Assembly (NCBI GenBank): GCA_001599815.1
Contig: BCIA01000005.1
Coordinates: forward strand, 1,095,088-1,159,087
Length of the DNA stretch: 64,000 bases
From: Furcasterigmium furcatum
Lineage: Eukaryota > Ascomycota > Sordariomycetes > Glomerellales > Plectosphaerellaceae
Direction of reading: 5' to 3'
Under the pieces are notes generated by a model, which had not been told where the DNA came from, ran no database searches, and saw only the letters and a program-made list of their open reading frames with translations. Position numbers and translations under genes: made by a program. Within the stretch, counting starts at the first letter, position 1; each line of letters begins with the position of its first letter. This document shows positions 22,495-31,442 of the stretch, piece after piece.

Positions 22495-22814
22495 ATGCCT
22501 CACCATCCACATCACGAGACCGGCATCTCCGATGAGGCGGCCGTCGAGGCCCACGACATCATCGATCGCGCCGAGGAGGAGGAGCACAGGGTGAGCGGCA
22601 CCACCCCGCGGCATTTGACAAACAGGCCCTTGATTCCGAGACGATGCTAACACTGTCGCAGATGCATCCCGAGGGGGGCACCATGCCCGAGGGCAGCACC
22701 ACGCAAGCCCAGATGGGCGGCCTCGGCAAGACCCAGCCGGCCGGCGGCAACGTGCCGCATCACGAAAAGAAGTCTGGCTTCGAGAAGGTCAAGGAGAAAT
22801 TGCACATGAAATAA
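22495..22814 (+). CDS. Small hydrophilic, His/Glu/Gly-rich protein
   Basis: Two exons, 22495-22590 and 22662-22814, separated by a 71 bp intron (GTGAGC...CGCAG), encode 82 residues. There is no signal peptide or membrane segment. The sequence is very polar: a His-rich start (MPHHPHHETG), an acidic middle ending EEEEHR, a Gly/Thr/Gln-rich part, and a basic end (KKSGFEKVKEKLHMK). Such a composition resembles small stress-induced, LEA-like fungal proteins, but I do not recognise a specific family. Both exons are open in the right phase. Confidence 0.55.
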
Positions 22815-23516
22815 GTGGGCGGGTCTTTCTCGTCTTGATTGATTGCGAACGTGTAGTTCCTCTGTATCAGGAGCAAAAGTCGAGGACCGGGAAAACCCAG
22901 ATTGCCATTGTCGTCAAGCCTTCTCACTGTGCCGACGCAATTCGTCCCATGTGCTATCGATGTCTTTGACTCTGGCGTTTGTCTGGCACTGCCATTGGAC
23001 CACTCGACCTCTCGTCTTGGTCGATTCCACACCGATAGAGTCCATGCATTCCCCATGGGTTCTCCAGGGATGACGGTCCCCGTGGTCGTCTCCGTGGATT
23101 GAAGCGATCAACAGAACACACCATGACAGTTTCGCATTCCATGCCATACAGAATTCATTTCACAGCCATGTCGATAGGGACTTTCGCCTCTCCCCTATCC
23201 TCAGTATTACTGATCAGGGCTGATCAGGGCCTCGGCACTGCTGCATGGCGTTTCCTGCCTGATGGCACGGGCCATGCTGCCTATTTTCAGGCACATGGGG
23301 CGCTCGCTGCATCGCGCCAAAAGCGGGGTGTCGCCGCCGCAGAAGAAGCGCCTCGTGTCGCGAATCTGACGAGATTGACCTCATCTATCCTCAGCAGAGG
23401 TGTCGTCCCTATCTACGATACCCTCACAAGGCCGTAAGGCTACTAGTCAACCCTCAATTTTTCAGGCTGCTTGGCATAGCTTGAGCCCGCCTCATCACCT
23501 CCCCGAAACCCCAACC
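22815..23516. other. Intergenic, promoter of the DUF4246 gene
   Basis: No gene recognised. A perfect 10 bp direct repeat (TGATCAGGGC twice) lies at 23211-23230. Confidence 0.5.
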
Positions 23517-25536
23517 ATGGCAGCGACATCGGAACCGCTCAAGAGACCGGGCTTCGGCCTGCCTCTGAAGGAGATGAGTGACGACTGGAACTGCAGCAGG
23601 TTCCCAACCCTGCTGCAGGAGGAGTGGTCGGCGGCGACGTTGACCATTCGAGAGGTCTTCATGCTCTGGGTCGTGGAGCAGATCACCAACAAGCCGAGCT
23701 GGAACACCAAGGTCTTCGATGACGAGATCCTCGCCAAGTGGAAGGCCGAGCTCGAGCAAGCCCCCTGGGAACAGGCCACTGGTTTCGCCCACGGAGGTCC
23801 TTGCTCAGACAAGATGTGGGATCATGTGAGTGCTGCTCTCACGCCGATGTTTTCAGGTTCGAAGGTGCTGACTGGACAAGATCGTCAACGAGCTGCAGAG
23901 CAAGGCGAAGCTGTACCAGGACACGGGTCTGATCCCAATCTTCGAAGTCTCCGCCGCTGTCATCAAGTCGGACAGTATCATCACCGAAGACCTCAAGCAG
24001 GAGCTCAGGCGTGCTGTGTCCCCTCTCGAGGATGTGTCGGACGAAGATAAGGACTGGCACCCCCGCAGCGACGGCAAGGTCCTCGACCTCGTCCATCCCT
24101 CCCTCTGCCCGCTTGTCTACGGCCGCTCGCGCATCGTCTCAGACGAGATCATCTCCTTGGATTCCTGCCTGGAGCGGTTTGGCCTTGGAGAGACCATCCC
24201 GCAGCCCGCCGAGGTCCCCTTGGCTCGATCCGCATATCACTGGCGGTACACGTCCGGGGCGAGCCTCTGGTCCAACCGCTTCCAGTGGCTCCCTTGTGAG
24301 GTGGACATCGGCGGCGAGAGCCCTAAGATTGTCAGCTACATCAACAATCTGCACCCGAAGCGCCACCGCGACCTCTACGGCGTCATCGAGAAGTTCATCG
24401 GGAAGAGCCTCCCGCTCTGGGACTTCATCTACCGGTGGCCGCAGGAGGGCCGGTCCAGGCTGCGCATATCATGCAAGTCCGTTATGAAAACATGTCAGGT
24501 TCCTGAGATCTGCGATGAAAGTGACAACGGGTGCGACCCGATGTCCCGGCCCCTCGATGATGGCGAAGAACGGGTCGACGAGGATGACTACTATGACCTC
24601 GAAGACGACGACCCGTTGAGGGCCAAGGACAACGAGTGGTTCCATAGGACGCACCCGTGCGACAGGCCGGAGCCGACCAACTTCAATGAGCTCCCCGAGA
24701 TCACCAGCGGGGATTTCCGCAAGGAGGACCTCTTCGCCATCAATTCCCTCAGGGCCAGGGAACAGAATATGAGGGCGGGGGGCCTCTTTGCCGCGGCTTT
24801 GCGCGGGGCCAGCGAAAAGAACACAGAGGCGGTGCCAGGGCCGCCGCCGCGCTCGCGCGTCCAGGTCATCGTCAAGCTGGCCAACATCCACCTCACCCCC
24901 GAGAAGCCTTCCTACGACGGCGGCGCTTGGCACATCGAGGGCCAGCTCAACGAGCACATTTGCGCAACCGCCCTCTACTACTACGACAACGAGAACATCA
25001 CGCCCTCGTACCTCGGCTTCCGCACCGTCGCCAACGAGGAAGACCTCATGATGAACCTCGGCTACGAGCAGAGCGACATGATCTCCATCAACGGCACCTT
25101 CGCCATCGACGGCAACGGCAACACGCTCCAGAACATCGGCCGCGCCGCCACCCCCGAGGGCCGCCTCCTTGCTTTCTCAAACGTCTACCAGCACCGCGTC
25201 GCACCCTTCGAGCTCGCCGACAAGACCAGACCCGGCCACCGCAAGATCCTCGCCCTGTTCCTCGTCGACCCCCATATCCCGATCATCAGCACCGCCAACG
25301 TCCCCCCGCAACAGGAGGAGTGGTGGCTCGGCGAGGACGGCATCGGCCCGCGCGAGGGCGAGAGCGCCAGGCTCCCGAACGAGCTGGTGGAGATGGTGAA
25401 GAAGAACATGGACTGGGCCATGTCGCTCAAGGAGTCAAAAGAGACGAGGCTGGAGCTGATGGACGAGCGCACGAGGATGGATGCGACGGTGGACTCGGTC
25501 GTGAGCGAGGCGGAGTGGAACTTCTGTGAGCACTGA
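23517..25536 (+). CDS. DUF4246 family protein
   Basis: Exons 23517-23825 and 23881-25536, with a 55 bp intron carrying a GCTGAC branch site, give 654 residues. Family hallmarks are LDLVHPSLCPLVYGRSR near residue 195, the block around 'GGAWHIEGQLNEHICATALYYYDNENIT', and the C-terminal 'QHRVAPFELADKTRPGHRKILALFLVDP' segment. The last two resemble the metal- and co-substrate-binding pattern (H...D...H...R) of 2-oxoglutarate/Fe(II) oxygenase folds, which is an inference. A strongly acidic insert (DDGEERVDEDDYYDLEDDD) lies before them. The function is unknown in the family; the protein is probably cytosolic or nuclear. Start chosen at the ATG in CCAACCATGG context. Confidence 0.82.
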
Positions 25537-25689
25537 GCCGTCTCAAGACATCGCCGTACTTGAATTAGAAGTACCTACTAGTACCACCCCAGCGCGTGCG
25601 TGCCTTGTTCCAGCGACTGTCCGCCTACACCAGCAATGAAGATCCCCAGACCAGAAGCCCCATCGTCGCTCCCACCCACGCCGCCGGCC

Positions 25690-26199
25690 TCAACGCGGCA
25701 CCCGCGCTCTGTCGTTCTCGTACCCCTCGATGCCGTCGATCTGAAACATGTTGGTCTCAAACCACCCAAATGTCCCGTCCGTCCCATTAGGCGTCTCCAG
25801 CTTCGCGCTGATCTTCCATTCCTCCGCGCCGGTAAAGTTGGCGACGGTAGGGGCAGGCGACTGGCCGACGACGTGGCTCTCGAAGAACGATGCCGGGTCC
25901 TCCCACGTCCAGCTGCGGACGCTGTGGTGATCCAAGTCGGCAATATCCCAGCCGGCGCCAAACTCGGGCCAGCTGAAGGACAGCGTCAGTCGCGACCATT
26001 CATACTCTTGGGCAGACCGGTCCGAGGGGAGCTCCCAGGAAATGGTCAATGGCTCGGAGAAGTCGACCCGGGGGCCTGTCGGACTGGTGAAGTTGGCCGT
26101 CACGCCGGTGCTCCGGAGGTCGCCGGAGAAGGCTCCGTCTTCCGCGCTGACGAGGGAGAAGAGGGCGGGCAGAACACACAGGGCGGCGGGGGTGCGCAT
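25690..26199 (-). CDS. Small secreted protein, unknown function
   Basis: Single exon, 169 residues, with a clear signal peptide (MRTPAALCVLPALFSLVSA). The mature part is beta-rich with many Trp and several N-glycosylation sites (NFT twice, NGT), like a single Ig-like or Kre9/KNH-like domain, but the family is not certain. The frame ends at 25690. A second open frame just downstream on the same strand continues to ~25578 with Gly-rich and hydrophobic sequence (ASGLGIFIAGVGG), which looks like a membrane or GPI-type tail. A frameshift or unrecognised splice could join them, so the C-terminus is doubtful. A minus-strand TATAAA at 26346-26351 fits its promoter. Confidence 0.6.
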   Translation of the reverse strand: MRTPAALCVLPALFSLVSAEDGAFSGDLRSTGVTANFTSPTGPRVDFSEPLTISWELPSDRSAQEYEWSRLTLSFSWPEFGAGWDIADLDHHSVRSWTWEDPASFFESHVVGQSPAPTVANFTGAEEWKISAKLETPNGTDGTFGWFETNMFQIDGIEGYENDRARVPR

Positions 26200-27216
26200 G
26201 GTGGCAGTGGAAGATGACGAGTGAGGAGTGATGGTGGTAGTGGCGCTGTCGCTGTTCGTGTTGGTCTTGTCTGGTATGGTGCTACAGGTGTTCGTGCGAG
26301 AAGACCGCCACTTGAAGAATGGCGCGGGGATCCCACAGCCTGCGCTTTATACTACTCCTGCCGTGTGTCAACATCGTGTTTTGAGGCCAGATAAAGTACA
26401 GCCTGGTGCCAAGCGGTCAGCTTGGCCCGGACGATGTCGCGTGCCTGGACCGCGGGCTAGAATATTGGCAAAATCACACCTTACCAGCCTCGAATACTCG
26501 TAAAGACGCTGAAATGGGCGAACCTATTGAGTCTCGAATAATTATCAGCCCTGCAACTGTTGCCCAGGGTTCGTTGGGCCTAGCGCTTCGAGATCCTCCC
26601 ATCAAGTGACCAGTAGCAGAGGTTCGCTGGCGCAGCGAATGCTGCCAAGATTCGGTTGGGCTGACCTGACACTTACCATATCCCTTCCACGACGGGTGAA
26701 TGCTGCAGTGCTGACGCCTGAGCCTCCAACTCGAAGCATTCATGTGACCATGCCAAGTCTTGGTGTCTCTAAGTGATAGCTTAGCTGTTGCATATAGATT
26801 TCCGAGCCCGCCATCTGATGTCTGAAAAGGGGCCCCCAAGGGAGACAGCGTGGGAGGAGGGCCATCTAGTCGCCAAGCTCCGACTCCCCTGAACAACTCT
26901 TCCAGAGTCTCAAGAAATGGTTTCAATGTCGCAAGACAGAGGACGACAACATAGGCACGATCTATAAGTCCTACATCGCCACATGCTTTGACTAGTGAAC
27001 AAGCTCCCGGCGAGAGTACGACCCCCTCGCATCAATAACGATGAATGTAATGTTACCCATGCTGTGGATGTGAAAGATGGACATCATGTTGGTCGGGAAT
27101 TCATGAACAGCGGCCCAAGTCCTCGAAATTCAAAATTTGTCGTTCGGGGCTCTGAGAGATAGTTACCTCGGCGATGAGACACTATAATCCGCCGCCCCTG
27201 ATTCCGCATCATACCC
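26200..27216. other. Intergenic region with a TATA element, no gene seen
   Basis: About 1 kb between two minus-strand genes. A minus-strand TATAAA at 26346-26351 lies ~150 bp upstream of the small secreted protein gene. The rest has no recognisable coding potential and becomes AT-richer towards 27.2 kb. Confidence 0.5.
26346..26351 (-). promoter_or_regulatory. TATA element of the small secreted protein gene
   Basis: TATAAA on the minus strand, ~150 bp before the ATG at 26199; the distance is plausible for a gene with a ~100 bp leader. Confidence 0.45.
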
Positions 27217-28242
27217 TCAGATACTCAGGTTCTGGTCAATTCTTGCAGCCCTGATTCGGACACATAGTTCCATCACCTTCAGCCACCGCAAATAACGCTC
27301 CGTCCCGTACACATACGGGTTGGGAGTCGAGCACTTGTTCCCCTCACACTGCCTGCTCGCCAGCGCGTCAAAGTGCTGCAGACTATGATCCTGAGCCTGG
27401 TGGTTCGTGAGCAACACATCCGCTCCATGCCTTTTGGCGGCCCGAGCAAATCTCTGCAGCGACAGAATCTGCTGCTCCTTGTCTGCGGCGGCTGCGGGAA
27501 CACCGCCGCCGCCGTAGAACCCGGCAATGTGCTTCTCGCCACGGTCGTACATGGGGATCAGGAAAGAGAGGGTGCCCGGGGAGTGTCCCGGGGTATGCAT
27601 GATTTTCAAGGTCGTGTTGCCGACCGTGAAGTCTTCGCAATCATGTAGAACACGGTCCTTGGTGGGCACCTCGTGATTGGTGATCTTTGCCAGGCCCTCC
27701 CACGCCGGCTCGGAGGCGTAGACAGGCATTCCGTAGGTGCGCTGCAGCCAGGCCGCGCCGCCGTGGTGATCGCGGTGCTCGTGCGAGATGACGAGAGCCT
27801 TGATGTCAGAGCCATCGTAGCCAAAGGACTGCAGGCCCGGGATGACAATTTTCTCGGCCTGCTCCGCGTTCCACATGGAGTCAATCACGATCAGGCCGTC
27901 GCCGGTGTCGATGGCCCACACAGAGACACTGGAGGCGCCGACGAAGAAGACCGAGTCGAACGGCCGGGCAGGCGCTACAAACCCGTCCATCTGGGCGCCC
28001 GACCCGAGCTGAGGGTACTTCTGCCCAATGTTGACGCAGCGGTGCGCGTAGTCGGACCAGAGATCGGGTCCAGCCACGCGGAGAGCTTCGGCTTGCCAAT
28101 AGGAGAGGTTGTCGGCCTGGGTATCGGGGAACTCCGTGATGGGAAACCAATCCGCGAACTGTCCATCCTCCTGAGCGGCCACAAGACTGCCGAGGGAGAG
28201 AGCGAGCAATCCCACGGAGATCTGTGCGTACTCGAGTTTCAT
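27217..28242 (-). CDS. Secreted metallo-beta-lactamase-fold hydrolase, B3-like
   Basis: Intronless, 341 residues. The signal peptide is MKLEYAQISVGLLALSLGSLVAA. The zinc site HEHRDH falls at residues 154-159, followed by HHGGAAWLQRTYGMPVYAS and HTPGHSPGTLSF; a late His lies in LLTNHQAQDHS. The order and spacing resemble subclass B3 enzymes rather than glyoxalase II. Homologues in fungi can open lactams or lactones, so possible substrates are plant or microbial lactams and acyl-homoserine lactones; this is not shown by the sequence. The start was chosen at MKLEY because it opens the signal peptide; an in-frame ATG 14 codons upstream gives a Pro-rich leader that would spoil it. A CCCCGCAAAC element lies 184 bp upstream. 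Confidence 0.82.
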   Translation of the reverse strand: MKLEYAQISVGLLALSLGSLVAAQEDGQFADWFPITEFPDTQADNLSYWQAEALRVAGPDLWSDYAHRCVNIGQKYPQLGSGAQMDGFVAPARPFDSVFFVGASSVSVWAIDTGDGLIVIDSMWNAEQAEKIVIPGLQSFGYDGSDIKALVISHEHRDHHGGAAWLQRTYGMPVYASEPAWEGLAKITNHEVPTKDRVLHDCEDFTVGNTTLKIMHTPGHSPGTLSFLIPMYDRGEKHIAGFYGGGGVPAAAADKEQQILSLQRFARAAKRHGADVLLTNHQAQDHSLQHFDALASRQCEGNKCSTPNPYVYGTERYLRWLKVMELCVRIRAARIDQNLSI

Positions 28243-28425
28243 GATGAGATGTGGAGGGTGGAGAGGGGGAGAAAGCTCGGACAAACAGAGGTTAACGACG
28301 TATCAGAGGCTTGCCTGTGTATCTGAGCAGTGCATCAACGAGGGTTACCGGATGCCTTTAAATACTCTTTCTGGCGATCTCTTTTCTTCGATGAACCGTT
28401 TCCCTCGACTCCGGGTCCATTCCTC

Positions 28426-28435
28426 CCCCGCAAAC
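28426..28435 (+). promoter_or_regulatory. CCCCGCAAAC element upstream of the metallo-beta-lactamase-fold gene
   Basis: Exact CCCCGCAAAC, 184 bp before the ATG at 28242. It matches elements in promoters of the aromatic-type cluster at 36826, 38502, 41609 and 44083, suggesting shared control (inference). Confidence 0.35.
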
Positions 28436-29868
28436 TAGCCATCACTGCCGGAGGTTATATGGTCCGCGGGTCTGGGGTAGCCGAAGCGTTGCGGGGTGAA
28501 CAGAAGACGAAATGATGAGACCTCGAGTCAGCCAGCCTTCGATGCAAAGAGGCCATTGTCGGATTTGCGGTGCAATCTTGCCCGCGGGCGGAGTTTCCTT
28601 TGCCCGAAAAGGCACCGTACCCATGAACGTGGAGCATGAGTGTTCCCTCTGCTGTGATCCACGGATGTCGGCATGCATGACAACTTGGAACCGACTGGGC
28701 ACCATGGAGAGGATGTGGAGACGAGGGTGGAGGAAGCGCGGGGAAACATGCGCGGTTCGGAGAAACATGTGCGGACTGAATACTATGGGGAGTGATTGGG
28801 ACAACTCTGGACATTGAAGTCCGGGGTAAAACTGGAAGAAGTCACCTACTTTGAGCTTGGAGTTCGCTCAAATTTCCTGAAATCCGGGCCTAACATCTTT
28901 AATGGAATTCGACGGAGTCCTTCTCCTCGCATAACTTGTAAAGCTCAAGGAGTTCGTCGCTCTGTGCCATCGCCGCTCCTCTGCCTCTTTCAATTGCCGA
29001 TGACGCATATCGTCCTACGGACTCAAGTTGTTAGAGCCTTTGGCCGTTTGATCGGGGCTGTGTATTCGGCCTTCCGTCTCTTATCTGGGCAAGTCAAGGC
29101 AAAGAACAACAGCTCCAAACAAACAGGCCATGCGGCCGCTGGGCGGTACGATGTCCTCGGACCCTGGTTTTCGCGGCGATCATGTCCATGGGAGCTACCA
29201 CGAATCAGCGGCAATGGCGGCAACAGCGCCAACGGCTCTGTCTCCTGCGCTGAGGCATAGGGCAATGATAGACGCGGTATTTCCGAGCAAGAGGCGAACA
29301 AAGTCTTGGCTTGAAGGTCCTGGTCGCACCGTTGTGACCCTATGGTGCTATTTGGGGGCCAAGCAAAACCTGGTGCCGGTGCTCTGGTGTGTTTTAGGGA
29401 TGTGATGACGTCCCGTCAGCGCAACTGTAGCGCAAGGCCAGCGCACATTGGGCGTCCGTCGGACCCATTTGCGATCGTCGCAGAACCGAAATCCTTCGAG
29501 GGGACCCTGAGAAACTGGGCAGATGGGGAGCCAAGGCGCTGGGTTATGGGTCTACTATCTATTCTGAATGGCGCTGCCTGCCTGCATTGCTAGTGCCTCT
29601 CAGCTTGATCAGCATCCTTGGCAGCCCTCACCCCTGTCTACCATGACGGTGGCTTCAGGGGTCTCGGACCCTGCGCGACCACAATTGGTGACCAGACTCC
29701 CAACTTAGAAAGACTTTCACTCACCCTGGCCTCAATGTCAATGAAGAACCACAACTTAGGAACGATCAACGGGGCGAATGACGTCTCTTTCCGCCAGGGC
29801 TCTCAGTTAATAGAAGAAACACAGCGAGACGGGGCCAAATGAGAGAGGGCTCATGACGGGAACGCGTC

Positions 29869-29874
29869 TATAAA
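29869..29874 (+). promoter_or_regulatory. TATA box of the second secreted-protein gene
   Basis: TATAAA within CGTCTATAAATTC, 153 bp before the ATG at 30027. The leader that follows is CA- and TC-rich, typical of a well-expressed fungal gene. Confidence 0.5.
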
Positions 29875-30026
29875 TTCAAGACCACGGCCGCCTTCATCGT
29901 CACAGACCTATTGCAACCAGAATCAAACCCCTGGAGTTCTCGTACAATCAAGTCCGCAACATCTCCTCGAGTGGTTAGCCCCAATCTCTCCAACTCATCA
30001 ACTCATCATCAAATCAACCAGCAACC

Positions 30027-30815
30027 ATGAAGACCTTCGCTGCTTCCAGCGCCACCGCCCTTGTCATGGCCCTGGCCATGGCCGCCCCGGTGATGGCAGC
30101 GCCAAACCCACTGGCCAGGCGTGACACTTGGGTCAACGAGGAGAGTGAGGGTAACGTCTTCATCGAGGTTGGCGACAACCTGATCCAGTATGGCTCTGTC
30201 GTGCCCTCCGAGGCCCTCAACGCCATCATCGACAACTGCGGAGAGTTGGGCTGCAAGCCCGGCGAGCCTCTCCAGGTCCCCACCAACCTTGCCGGAAACA
30301 TCATCGGGCAGCGCACCGTTCTGCTGCTCTCTGTCGACGGCTCCTTCTCCAGGGAAGGCCAGGCAGGCGACAAGGCCCACCTGGTGGAGATGGCCAAGGG
30401 GGTCATGTACGAGATGTACAATCAGGGCAAGCACACCCTCGAGGAGCAAGTCTTGTGGTTCGAGAAGCCGTGCGTTAACAACAAGAACGGATGCGAATGT
30501 AAGTGTGATGGCGGGTTTCCTCACGCGTCCCAGCCCCCGTGAACCCAGCTAACTCGGTGTGTCAAAGACCGTGACCCCCAGCGCGATGACCAGTGGCGCG
30601 CCACTGACAATGTCAACGTCCGCTACGAGGACCAGGAGACGGGCTTCAAGTCCTTCCTGAACATCGGCATCACTCTTGTGGATACCAGCTCCGAGGGCGG
30701 CCTATGTGGCGAGCTTCTCGGCGTCGGTAGCGCAGTGGCTGGCACCATCTCCTCGATTGCGGGCCCTGCTGGCATCCTCTTCAGCCTCGGCACTCTTGGG
30801 TGTGCCCTTGGTTGA
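30027..30815 (+). CDS. Secreted Cys-containing protein with a Kex2-type site
   Basis: Exons 30027-30498 and 30568-30815, with a 69 bp intron (GTAAGT...AAAG), give 239 residues. A signal peptide (MKTFAASSATALVMALAMAAPVMA) is followed by a short propeptide ending in LARR, a likely Kex2 cleavage site. The mature protein has paired Cys (NCGELGC; PCVNNKNGC) and later single ones (GLCGE; LGC), enough for disulphides. The C-terminal ~35 residues are Gly/Ala/Ile-rich and hydrophobic (VGSAVAGTISSIAGPAGILFSLG), which could insert in a membrane or pack internally. I do not recognise the family. A secreted effector-like or competition protein is possible, but nothing here proves it. Confidence 0.65.
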
Positions 30816-31442
30816 TGGGCTTGGTGGACCATTGATGGCTTTGTTCGATTTATGAGTGTAGAATTAGTGTTTGGGCAGAGCGCCTGCAGATCGGAGTTCA
30901 CTTGATGGATAAGCATACGGTTATTGAGTGTAATATCATTGATACCTTGAGCCGCCTGCAAAACTCTCTCTCCATGTCCTGTACCAAAATTACGCCGTTC
31001 GGCTCTCGTTAAGCTTCCCAGAAGAGTCCTATTCGTTCCCGTTCCCCGTCCGTCTTCCGTATTACTCCTCCAAAATATTGTCATGACCCTCTCTTGGTGT
31101 TTCGGTTCATTCATGCCAACTGTAGATTGTCGTCATCATATCGCACCGTTTGAGCAGAGCGGCTAGCAATGCATACGGAAATGATCCAACCCCCGGGCGA
31201 CGAGGAGACATCAGTCCGCAGCACAGAGCAACACGTCGAAATACGTGATGCATTTACTTAAGGAGGCTATTTCAGTCACCCCCCTTATTGGGTCAGCTCC
31301 ATGTTCACGTGATCCTAATGCTAGTTCCCTTTGGTTGTGCCCCAAGACCGCGGCTGCGGGGTCGGTGCAGTGGGTTAGCTGGGGCAGAAATGGGGGCGAA
31401 GTGATCTCGCCCCGGACTGGTCTTGTCGTCCTGCAATCAATC
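30816..31442. other. Intergenic region before the C2H2 regulator
   Basis: Contains the 3' flank of the secreted-protein gene and the promoter of the next plus-strand gene. No additional gene seen. Confidence 0.5.

Larger units (their letters stand above)
28243..30026. other. Divergent intergenic region, no gene recognised
   Basis: 1.8 kb between the minus-strand metallo-beta-lactamase-fold gene and the plus-strand secreted-protein gene, so it holds both promoters. Short frames on both strands show no recognisable product. A CRICG-containing frame near 28.56 kb looks fortuitous. Confidence 0.55.

Noticed and set aside
27110..27135. Partial match to the 1.6-4.4 kb repeat element (CCAAGTCC...GAAATTC)
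   Set aside because: Only the left half matches and weakly; the right half (GAGGTCCATCC) is absent.
28512..28817. Frame with CRICGAILPAGG resembling a zinc motif
   Set aside because: Isolated motif, no second half, no splice or family support.
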